Shown here: positions 57,458 to 64,000 of the stretch, in pieces | Position numbering within the stretch: the first letter of the stretch is position 1 | Layout of the letters: the number at the start of each line of letters is the position of its first letter | Made by a program: the position numbers and the translations under genes | The notes under the pieces: model-generated | Database searches by the model: none | The model's input: the letters and a program-made list of their open reading frames with translations, nothing else | What the model was told of the DNA's origin: nothing | DNA from: Teichococcus rhizosphaerae | Lineage (GTDB): Bacteria; Pseudomonadota; Alphaproteobacteria; Acetobacterales; Acetobacteraceae | Assembly (NCBI RefSeq): GCF_002631185.1 | Contig: NZ_PDNU01000015.1 | Coordinates: 1 to 64,000, forward strand | DNA length: 64,000 nt | Reading direction: 5' to 3'

Positions 57458-59302
57458 ATGGCGATCCAAGCGCGCAATCCTGAGCCGTCGCGGATGTGGC
57501 TGCTGGCGGATGTGGCCTGCCGCCTCGGGCCCCGCGCGCTGGCGCATTACGGCTGGCACCGGCTGCAGCGCGCCGCCGGCCTGCCGCAGCAGGCGCTGCG
57601 CGACAGGCCGCCGCTTTCCGCCGAACTGCTTCCAGCCGGATTGCTTCCCTCGGGGCCGCTGCCGCCCACGGCTGCCAGGCCCCTGGCCCCGGCCAGGCTG
57701 CTGGCGCCGGATGGCCTTCTCGGCCCTGGCGCGCTGCCGCCGCCGCCCGTCCTCCCGCCGGAGGCGGAGCTGCGGCTGCGCGCCGCGCTGGAGGCGCTGC
57801 CCGGCGCCGTCAGCCATGGCCCCTTTCCCGCCGACGCGCCGGCCCTGGCGCTGGACCTGTTCCGCCCCGGCGACGTGCGCCCCGTCTGGGAGGCGAACCG
57901 CCTGGCCTGCCTGCCGCTGCTGGTGCAGGCGGCGCGGCTCTGGCCGGAGGAGGGCCACCAGGCCCGGCTGGAGTCGCGGCTGGCCGACTGGGCCGCCGCC
58001 AACCCGCCCTTCCGCGGCCCGAACTGGGCGTGCGGGCAGGAGGCGGCCCTGCGCGTGCTGCACATGGCGCTGGCCCTGATGCTGGCCGGCCAGCGGCGCC
58101 CCGGCCCGGCGGCGCGCGGCCTGCTGCTGCTGCACGCCCGCCGCATCCAGGCCACCCGCGCCTATGCCCGGGCCCAGGACAACAACCACAGCATCAGCGA
58201 GCCCGCCGGGCTGCTGGCCTGCGGCTGGCTGCTGGAGGACGGGGCCATGGCCCGCCGCGCGGCGCGTGCCCTGGCCGCCGCCACGGCGCGGCTGGTGGCG
58301 CCGGATGGCGGCTTCGCCCAGCTTTCCACCGGCTACCACCGGCTGCTGCTCGACGTGCTCTCGGTGGTGGAGGCGCTGCGCCTGCACCTCGGCGCGCCAC
58401 CGCTGCCCGCGCCCTTCGCCGACCGCGCGGCGGCGGCGGCGCGCTGGCTGGCGCGGCTGGTCTCGGCCCGGGGCGCGCTGCCGGCGCTCGGCCACCAGGA
58501 CGGCTCCGTCTTCGCCGATCTCGCGGCGGGCGGGGCGGATGACGCGCGCGGCAGCGTGGAGCGGGCGATGCGGCTTTTCGCCGGCGGGTCGGCCGGTTTC
58601 GCGGGGGAGCCGGGCTGCCGCTGGCTCGGCCTGCCGGAGGGCATGCCGGTGGCGGCGCGCCCGGCCGCCTGGGAGGCGGCGGGCAGCCGCGGCTGGGCGG
58701 CCGCGGGCGCGCGCGGCCTGTTGCGCGCCGGGCCGCTGCGCTTCCGCCCCGGCCAGGCCGACCTGCTGCATTTCGAGCTGTGGGACGGCGACCGCCCCCT
58801 GCTGACCGATGCCGGCACCGGCGCCTACAACCCGCCCCCCGGCCACGAATGGTGGCTGGACTACTTCCCCTCCGCCGCCGCCCACAACACCATCACCTTC
58901 GATGAGCGCGAGCCGATGCCGCGGCTGTCGCGCTTCCTGCTGGCCCGCTGGCCGCGCATGCACGCCCTGCCCGACGGCGCCGCGCTGCGCGATGGCTGGG
59001 GCAACGCGCACCAGCGGCGGGTGCGTGCCGAGGGCCGCGCCTGGACGGTGCTGGACACGGTGTGCGGCCCCTTCCACGGCCTGACGCTGCGCTGGCGGCT
59101 CGGGCCCGGGAAATGGCGGCTCCGCCCCGGCGGGGTGGACGGCCCGGCGCGGCTGCGGGTGACCGCCGACGCGCCGCTGCGGATCACGCTGGAGAAGGGG
59201 TGGGAAAGCCCCGCCTATGGCGTGGTGCGGTCCTGCCAGGTGCTGACGGTGCGCGCCCTGGCCCCCGCCACCTGCCTGGCCACGCAGATCCAGCTGGACT
59301 GA
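57458..59302 (+). CDS. Heparinase II/III-family protein
   Basis: 614 residues. N-terminal alpha-helical toroid with the family motif RAQDNNHSISEPAGLLACGW (Asn242, Asn243, His244, Glu248), and a C-terminal beta-sandwich with GHEWWLDYFPSAAAHNTITFDE. Polysaccharide lyases of this family cut uronic-acid polymers and are common in exopolysaccharide clusters, where they may trim the product or act in its synthesis. No clear signal peptide is visible, which is notable for a lyase. First gene of the plus-strand half of the locus. Confidence 0.9.
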   Translation: MAIQARNPEPSRMWLLADVACRLGPRALAHYGWHRLQRAAGLPQQALRDRPPLSAELLPAGLLPSGPLPPTAARPLAPARLLAPDGLLGPGALPPPPVLPPEAELRLRAALEALPGAVSHGPFPADAPALALDLFRPGDVRPVWEANRLACLPLLVQAARLWPEEGHQARLESRLADWAAANPPFRGPNWACGQEAALRVLHMALALMLAGQRRPGPAARGLLLLHARRIQATRAYARAQDNNHSISEPAGLLACGWLLEDGAMARRAARALAAATARLVAPDGGFAQLSTGYHRLLLDVLSVVEALRLHLGAPPLPAPFADRAAAAARWLARLVSARGALPALGHQDGSVFADLAAGGADDARGSVERAMRLFAGGSAGFAGEPGCRWLGLPEGMPVAARPAAWEAAGSRGWAAAGARGLLRAGPLRFRPGQADLLHFELWDGDRPLLTDAGTGAYNPPPGHEWWLDYFPSAAAHNTITFDEREPMPRLSRFLLARWPRMHALPDGAALRDGWGNAHQRRVRAEGRAWTVLDTVCGPFHGLTLRWRLGPGKWRLRPGGVDGPARLRVTADAPLRITLEKGWESPAYGVVRSCQVLTVRALAPATCLATQIQLD

Positions 59303-59335
59303 GGCCATGCCGCCCGGCCCGCCCGCAGCGACACG

Positions 59336-60196
59336 ATGCCGCTCGACCAGCTGCTGAGGGGCGTCTGGCGGCTCTGGCGCTGGCTGCTGCCGGCGGTGCT
59401 GCTGGGCTGGGGGCTGGGCGCCGCGCTGGTCCTCGGCTGGCCGCGCGCCTATGTGGCGGCGGCGGTGGTGGCGCCGGCCGAAACATCCGGCATCGCCGTC
59501 TCCACCCTGATCTCGGCCAACAGCCTGGCGCCGGGCAACCTGCTGGACACGCGGCCGGGCGGCAACTTCGCCATCTACCTCGCCGCGCTGCGCAGCCCCG
59601 AGGCCAGCGCCATGCTGCTGCGCGAGACGCGGCTGGCCGAGGCCATGGCCGAGGCGCGCGCCGGCAGCCCGCTCGCGCCCCTGCGCGCCGCGCTGGAGCT
59701 GGACCGGGCGCCGGACGCCGATGACGCGCAGCGCTGGCTGGAGCGCAGCCTGTCCGTCACCCAGTCCCTCGCCTCCGTCACCTGGACGCTGGAGCTGGCG
59801 CATGCGCGGCGCGCGCTGGCGCTGGAGCTGCTGGCGCGGCTGCACGACTTCGCCGAGCAGCGCGTGCGGGAGGACCTGCTGGCGCTGCTGCGCCGCCGCG
59901 TTGCCACGCTGGAGGCGCGGCTGGCGCAGGAGCGCGACATCTATCTCCGCACCCCCCTGTTCGAGCTGCTGGCGCAGCACCAGCGCGCCCTGCTGGTGAT
60001 CGGCGCGGACAGCGTGGTGGCGGCGCGGCTGGTGTCCGGCCCGGCGGTGGAGATGCGGCCCTCGCTGCCCAACCGCCCCCTGCTGCTGGCCATGCTGGCC
60101 GTGGCGGTGCCGATGGCCGTGGCCTTTCTCGGCGCCTGCCTGGTGCTGCTGCGCGGCCCGTCTCCGGCGCGCCGCCCGCGGGCAGGGCGGGGTTGA
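59336..60196 (+). CDS. Wzz-like chain-length/co-polymerase protein
   Basis: 286 residues with an N-terminal membrane helix (LPAVLLGWGLGAALVLGW), a periplasmic part with coiled-coil stretches (DLLALLRRRVATLEARLAQ) and a second helix (LLLAMLAVAVPMAVAFLGACLVLL). This is the polysaccharide co-polymerase topology that sets chain length. No Walker motif follows, so the tyrosine kinase domain of Wzc-type proteins is missing. The stop overlaps the next gene as TTGA. Confidence 0.82.
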   Translation: MPLDQLLRGVWRLWRWLLPAVLLGWGLGAALVLGWPRAYVAAAVVAPAETSGIAVSTLISANSLAPGNLLDTRPGGNFAIYLAALRSPEASAMLLRETRLAEAMAEARAGSPLAPLRAALELDRAPDADDAQRWLERSLSVTQSLASVTWTLELAHARRALALELLARLHDFAEQRVREDLLALLRRRVATLEARLAQERDIYLRTPLFELLAQHQRALLVIGADSVVAARLVSGPAVEMRPSLPNRPLLLAMLAVAVPMAVAFLGACLVLLRGPSPARRPRAGRG

Positions 60197-61419
60197 GCGC
60201 GCCGCGCATCGACAGCGCCGCCCTGGGCAGCCTCGCCGGGGCCGTGGCGGCCATCCTGCACCTGGCGGGGGCGCTGAAATCCACGCCGCTCGGCGCCGCG
60301 CTGCCGGTGGACCTGACGCTGCTGGCGGGCGGGCTGCTGCTGCCCCTGCTGGCGCTGCTGCTGCTGACGCGGCGCTGGTGGCTGCATCCCGGGCTGGGGC
60401 CGCCGCTGGCGGGGGCCGCGCTGCTGTGGCTGTGGCTGGTGCTGGCGGGAAGCTGGAGCGGCAGCCGCGCCATCCTGGCGGCCAAGCTGCCCGAGGTGGT
60501 GCTGCTGGCGCCGGTGATGCTGCTGGCCGGGCTGGCCGTGGGGGCCGATGCGGGGGCGCGGCGGCTGGCTGTCGGCGTCGCCCTGGCCAGCGGGCCGCTG
60601 GTGGCGGCTTCCGTGGCGGTGGGGCTGGCGACGGGGCAGGTGGTGCTGGGCGGCATGGCCGGCACCACCGCGCCCGACATGCTGCGCGTGCAGTACCAGC
60701 TCGCCGGCCTCGCCATCGCCTGCGCCGCCGGGCTTTCGGCGGTGCGGCTGGTGGAGGCGGGCGGCTGGCCGGGGCGGCTGCTCTGGGGCGGGCTGACCGC
60801 GCTGCTGGCCGCCGCCTCGCTGCTGCCGGGGGGGCGCACCGCGCTGGCGGCGCTGGCGCTCTCGGTGCTGCTGGTGCCGGCGCTGCGCTGCTGGTCCGCC
60901 GGCCAGCCGCGCCACGCCCTGGGCTGGCTGGCCCTCGCCGCCTGCGGCGGTGCCGCCGCCCTGGCCACCCTGCTGCTGGACGACGGCGCCACGGCCGGCC
61001 TGCGCACGCTGGAGCGGCTGACCCAGGGCGACCTCGAAAGCTCCGCCCGCCCCGCCCTGTGGCGCGCCGCGCTGGAATGGGGTGCCGAGACGCTGCCCTG
61101 GGGCCTCGGCACGGGCGGCTTCACCCCCGCCGCCGGGCATGGCGAGCGGCGCGGCCTCTACCCGCACAACCACGCGCTGGAGGCCTGGGCGGAAGGCGGC
61201 CTGCCCGGGCTGCTGCTGTGGCTGCTGGCCTTTGGGGGCGCGGCGCTGCTGCTGCTGCTGCGCTGCCGCCAGGTGGCGCCCGCCCGCGTGGCGCGGATCG
61301 CGGCCCTGGCGCTGCCTGTGGTGCTGGCGGCGATGGTTTCGACCGACCTTGGCAACCGGATGGTCTGGTTCGCCCTGGGCCTGGCCCTTTCGATCGGAGT
61401 GATGGCGCGTCGTGTATGA
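60193..61419 (+). CDS. O-antigen ligase / polymerase-like membrane protein
   Basis: 408 residues with about ten hydrophobic segments. The RLTQGDLESSARPALWRAALE and LPWGLGTGGFTPAAG stretches with YPHNHALEAWAEGGLPG match the O-antigen ligase (Wzy_C) pattern, including the conserved HN near residue 325. It joins sugar repeats or attaches the polymer. The start is TTG at 60193, coupled to the stop of the Wzz-like gene; other starts further in would remove the first helix. The end overlaps the transferase gene by 8 bases. Confidence 0.85.
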   Translation: MSAPRIDSAALGSLAGAVAAILHLAGALKSTPLGAALPVDLTLLAGGLLLPLLALLLLTRRWWLHPGLGPPLAGAALLWLWLVLAGSWSGSRAILAAKLPEVVLLAPVMLLAGLAVGADAGARRLAVGVALASGPLVAASVAVGLATGQVVLGGMAGTTAPDMLRVQYQLAGLAIACAAGLSAVRLVEAGGWPGRLLWGGLTALLAAASLLPGGRTALAALALSVLLVPALRCWSAGQPRHALGWLALAACGGAAALATLLLDDGATAGLRTLERLTQGDLESSARPALWRAALEWGAETLPWGLGTGGFTPAAGHGERRGLYPHNHALEAWAEGGLPGLLLWLLAFGGAALLLLLRCRQVAPARVARIAALALPVVLAAMVSTDLGNRMVWFALGLALSIGVMARRV

Positions 61420-62035
61420 ACGTTTCGGCAAGCGTGTGGGGGATGTGCTGCTGGCCTCGCTGGCGCTGCTGGTGCTCTCGCCCCTGTTGCTGGGGGTGGC
61501 GCTGGCGGTGCGGCTGGCGTTGGGGCGGCCGGTGCTGTTCCGGCAGGAGCGGGCGGGGCGGGATGGCCGGCCCTTCACCCTGCTGAAGTTCCGCAGCATG
61601 CGCGACGGCCCCGGCGAGGACGCCGAGCGCCTGACCCCGTTCGGCCGCCGCCTGCGGGCCAGCGCGCTGGACGAGCTGCCGCAGCTTCTCAACGTGTTGC
61701 GCGGCGAGATGAGCCTGGTCGGGCCGCGCCCGCTGCCGCTGGCCTACCTGCCCCGCTACACGCCGCGCCAGCGGCTGCGGCTGCGCGTGCGCCCGGGCCT
61801 GGCGGGGGCGGCGCAGGCGGCCGGCCGCAACGCCCTGCCCTGGCCTGAGCGGCTGGAGCTGGATGCCCGCTATGCCGGCCATGTCACGGCGATGGCCGAC
61901 CTCCGCGCCGCCTGCGGCACGCTGCGCATCCTGCTTTCGGGGCGGGGAGTGAGCGCGCCGGGCCACGCCACCATGCCACCGCTGAGCGGAGGCGGCATTT
62001 CCACAGGCGGCGAGGAAGCTTCCAGCGCTTCATAA
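61412..62035 (+). CDS. Initiating phosphoglycosyl transferase (PglC/WcaJ-like)
   Basis: 207 residues, the short monotopic form. One hydrophobic re-entrant helix (VLLASLALLVLSPLLLGVAL), then VLFRQERAGRDGRPFTLLKFRSM, LDELPQLLNVLRGEMSLVGP (Asp-Glu catalytic dyad in LDELP) and RPGLAGAAQAAGRN. Transfers a sugar phosphate to undecaprenyl phosphate to start the repeat unit. GTG start at 61412 gives MYERFGKRVGDV; it overlaps the ligase gene by 8 bases. Confidence 0.93.
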   Translation: MYERFGKRVGDVLLASLALLVLSPLLLGVALAVRLALGRPVLFRQERAGRDGRPFTLLKFRSMRDGPGEDAERLTPFGRRLRASALDELPQLLNVLRGEMSLVGPRPLPLAYLPRYTPRQRLRLRVRPGLAGAAQAAGRNALPWPERLELDARYAGHVTAMADLRAACGTLRILLSGRGVSAPGHATMPPLSGGGISTGGEEASSAS

Positions 62036-62117
62036 ACCTGTAGTTGAATTTTCCTCTTGAAGATGCCGCAATTGTTTGGTTGGCTAGGGTTGTGCTCACA
62101 GAAACGTGATCGGACCC
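62036..62117 (+). promoter_or_regulatory. AT-richer gap before the aminotransferase gene
   Basis: 82 bases, clearly more AT-rich than the flanking genes, with two TTGAA elements (62044, 62057). It may be a promoter for the aminotransferase gene onward; no good -10 is seen. Confidence 0.3.
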
Positions 62118-63338
62118 ATGGCGGCATTCGACAGCAGATCGATCGGTGATGCCCTGGCCCGTCGGGCGGGCATTCTGCTGTTCTCCGGCCGGGGCCAGGA
62201 CACGCCGCAGCCGCGGCAAAGGCTGCACCTTTCCCCGCCCCACCTGGCGGGCGGCGAGCTGGCGACGCTGAGCCAGACCCTGTCCTCGGGCTGGATCGCC
62301 CCCGCGGGCCCGATGCCCGCCGCCTTCGAGCGGGCCGTGGCCGAGACCACCGGCTTCGCCCACGCGGCGGCGGTGGCCTCGGGCACGGCGGCGCTGCACC
62401 TGGCCTACCGGGTGCTGGGCGTCGAGCGCGGCGACGAGGTGTGGACGCAGAGCCTCACCTTCGTCGCCACCATCGCCCCCGCCGTGCAGATGGGCGCGCG
62501 CCCCCGCTTCCTCGACGTGGCGGCCGAGAGCTGGACGCTCGACCCCAACGTGCTGGAGACCCAGCTCCGCGCCGCCGCCCGGCGCGGCCGCCTGCCGCGC
62601 GCCGTGGTGCCGGTCGATCTCTACGGCCAGTCCTGCGACCTCGACGCCATCCTGGCGGTGTGCGGCCGCTGGGGCGTGCCGGTGCTGTGCGACAGCGCCG
62701 AGGCGCTGGGGGCGCTCTACCGGGGCCGCCCCGTGGGCAAGGGGGCGGCGCTGGCCGCCTTCTCCTTCAACGGCAACAAGATCATCACCGCCGGCGGCGG
62801 CGGCGCCCTGGTGTCGGACGACCCGGCGCTGATCGCCCGCGCCCGCCACCTGGCCAACCAGGCCAAGGAGGTGGCGCCGCACTACCAGCACGAGACCACC
62901 GGCTATTCCTACGGCCTGTCCTCCGTGCTGGCGGCGGTGGGGCTGGCGCAGATCACCACGCTGCAGGCGCGCGTCGCGGCGCGGCGCGAGGTCTTCGCGC
63001 GCTATGCCGCGGGCCTGTCCGGCCTGCCCGGGCTGAGCCTGATGCCGGAGCCGGAATGGGGCCACGCCACGCGCTGGCTGAGCGTCATCCAGCTCGACCC
63101 GCGCCGCTTCGGCACCACGCCGGAGACGGTCCGCCGGGCCCTCGAATCGGCCAACATCGAGAGCCGGCCGGTGTGGAAGCCGCTGCACATGCAGCCCGCC
63201 TTCCGCGGCATACGCTGCCACGGGGACGGGCTTTCCAACCAGCTCTTCGAGCGCGGCCTCTGCCTGCCCAGCGGCGCGATGAGCGCGGAGGAGCAGGAGC
63301 GGGTGATCGCCGTGCTGCGCTCCTGCTGCCGGGGCTGA
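62118..63338 (+). CDS. DegT/DnrJ/EryC1/StrS-family sugar aminotransferase
   Basis: 406 residues. PLP enzyme making amino sugars on nucleotide sugars. LSSGWIAPAGPMPAAFE, AVASGTAALHLAYRVLG (phosphate site), VDLYGQSCDLDAI, and Schiff-base Lys221 in FNGNKIITAGGGGALV. The YSYGLSSVLAAVGLAQ motif is typical of PglE-like UDP-sugar aminotransferases. The ATG at 62118 was taken; a GTG at 62106 is possible. With the phosphoglycosyl transferase upstream it suggests an aminodeoxy first sugar. Confidence 0.93.
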   Translation: MAAFDSRSIGDALARRAGILLFSGRGQDTPQPRQRLHLSPPHLAGGELATLSQTLSSGWIAPAGPMPAAFERAVAETTGFAHAAAVASGTAALHLAYRVLGVERGDEVWTQSLTFVATIAPAVQMGARPRFLDVAAESWTLDPNVLETQLRAAARRGRLPRAVVPVDLYGQSCDLDAILAVCGRWGVPVLCDSAEALGALYRGRPVGKGAALAAFSFNGNKIITAGGGGALVSDDPALIARARHLANQAKEVAPHYQHETTGYSYGLSSVLAAVGLAQITTLQARVAARREVFARYAAGLSGLPGLSLMPEPEWGHATRWLSVIQLDPRRFGTTPETVRRALESANIESRPVWKPLHMQPAFRGIRCHGDGLSNQLFERGLCLPSGAMSAEEQERVIAVLRSCCRG

Positions 63339-63342
63339 GTTC

Positions 63343-64000
63343 ATGCGCGTCCTCTACCTGCACCAGCACTATTCCGGCCCGGCCGGCGCCACCGCCACCC
63401 GCAGCCACGCCCTGGCCGGCGCCCTGGTGGCGCGCGGCCACCGCGTGACACTCGCCTGCGGCCACTATGACGGCGCGGTGACCGGCCTGTCCGGCGCCTT
63501 CCGCGGCGGCCGGCGGGAAGGGGTGCTGCGCGGCCTGCGCCTCGTCGAGTTCGACATCCCCTGCGGCAACGCGCAGGGGCTGGGCGGGCGCGGCCTGTCC
63601 TTCGGCCGCTACGCCGCCAGCGCCGCGCGCCTCGCCTTGGCCGAGAAGTGGGACCTGGTGATCGCCAGCTCCACGCCGCTCACCGTGCTGCTGCCGGCGC
63701 TGCTGGTGCGGCGGCTGCGCGGCACCCCCTTCCTCTACGAGATGCGCGATCCCTGGCCGGAGCTGCCGCGCGCCCTGGGCGGCGTGCCCGGCTGGGCGCT
63801 GGCGGGAATGGGGGCTCTGGCCAATGCCGCCTGCCGGAACGCCGCCGCCGTGGTGGCGCTGAGCGAGGGCATGGCCGGCACGGCGCTGGCGCGGGGGGCC
63901 GATCCGGGGCGGGTGCATGTCGTGCCGAATGGCTGCGACCTCGACCTGTTCGGCCCGCACCTGTCCCCCTGGCGCCCGCCCGAGGCGGCGCCGTGGGAGA
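63343..64000 (+). CDS. Glycosyltransferase family 4-type protein, 5' part
   Basis: 219 residues are visible before the window ends. N-terminal GT-B fold: YLHQHYSGPAGATATRSHALAGALVARGH-like, with LASSTPL-like ASSTPLTVLLPALLVRR, FLYEMRDPWPELPRALG and the switch HVVPNGCDLDLFGP, as in WbuB/PglA-like transferases. It adds a sugar to the undecaprenyl-linked primer. The ATG is 4 bases after the aminotransferase stop. The 3' end is missing. Confidence 0.9.
   Translation, partial: MRVLYLHQHYSGPAGATATRSHALAGALVARGHRVTLACGHYDGAVTGLSGAFRGGRREGVLRGLRLVEFDIPCGNAQGLGGRGLSFGRYAASAARLALAEKWDLVIASSTPLTVLLPALLVRRLRGTPFLYEMRDPWPELPRALGGVPGWALAGMGALANAACRNAAAVVALSEGMAGTALARGADPGRVHVVPNGCDLDLFGPHLSPWRPPEAAPWE

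Overview
The window is a gene-dense, very GC-rich (roughly 70% or more) chromosomal segment from an alphaproteobacterium. Gene content and order (ppsR-oriC-hemE, a TIGR02300 gene next to aroA-cmk-rpsA, ihfB-lapA-pyrF-trpFBA, TauE plus TIGR02186, a bactofilin, a Kup transporter) suggest Rhodospirillales, most likely an Acetobacteraceae member of the Roseomonas type. That placement is inference from gene order and composition. I see no transposase, integrase, phage gene, tRNA, rRNA or CRISPR array. Most of it is core chromosome, with an exopolysaccharide locus at the right end.

Layout: 1-1224 is the end of a polar amino acid ABC transporter operon, closed by a strong hairpin terminator and followed by about 360 bases of 101-106 bp tandem repeats. 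1704-5704 holds kup, a NeuD/PglD-type acyltransferase and a secreted SGNH hydrolase. 5748-8848 (minus) is a second amino acid ABC cassette without a binding protein, coupled to a bestrophin-like channel. 8943-10153 (minus) is nudC plus a small lipoprotein. At 10256-10352 lies the small SRP RNA, directly followed by dnaX-ybaB-recR.

13343-16193 is the replication-origin neighbourhood: ppsR and maf leave to the left, hemE to the right, and the 344-base gap between them carries a perfect DnaA box plus four near matches and an AT-rich stretch. This is the classic alphaproteobacterial oriC setting. 16314-23084 has a catalase-like protein, a GATase-1 protein, a CobW GTPase coupled to a WD40 protein, an omega-aminotransferase and an alpha/beta hydrolase. 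23094-24427 (minus) is rph-rdgB, followed by a lipoprotein gene and a bactofilin. 26034-32796 has a PfkB kinase, an AEC transporter, a Bug-type binding protein, a nitroreductase, a NifU-domain protein and a translationally coupled TauE-TIGR02186-Usp unit. 32926-37369 has a 5'-nucleotidase, an SMP-30 lactonase and a YdcF-methyltransferase pair.

37632-47655 is a conserved housekeeping block: a FYDLN-acid protein, aroA-cmk, rpsA, sppA, ihfB-lapA-pyrF-trpF-trpB-trpA. 47784-53839 has a DUF2254 membrane protein whose end overlaps hisA antisense, then a ROK sugar kinase, a KdgD-type dehydratase facing an HpcH/HpaI aldolase (sugar-acid catabolism), and a YdjM-type membrane hydrolase. 54613-64000 is an exopolysaccharide locus: a 921-residue SLBB export protein diverges from heparinase-like, Wzz-like, O-antigen-ligase-like, phosphoglycosyl transferase, DegT aminotransferase and glycosyltransferase genes, and continues past the window end.

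Translation coupling by ATGA, GTGA or TTGA stop-start overlaps is very common here and defines most of the operons.
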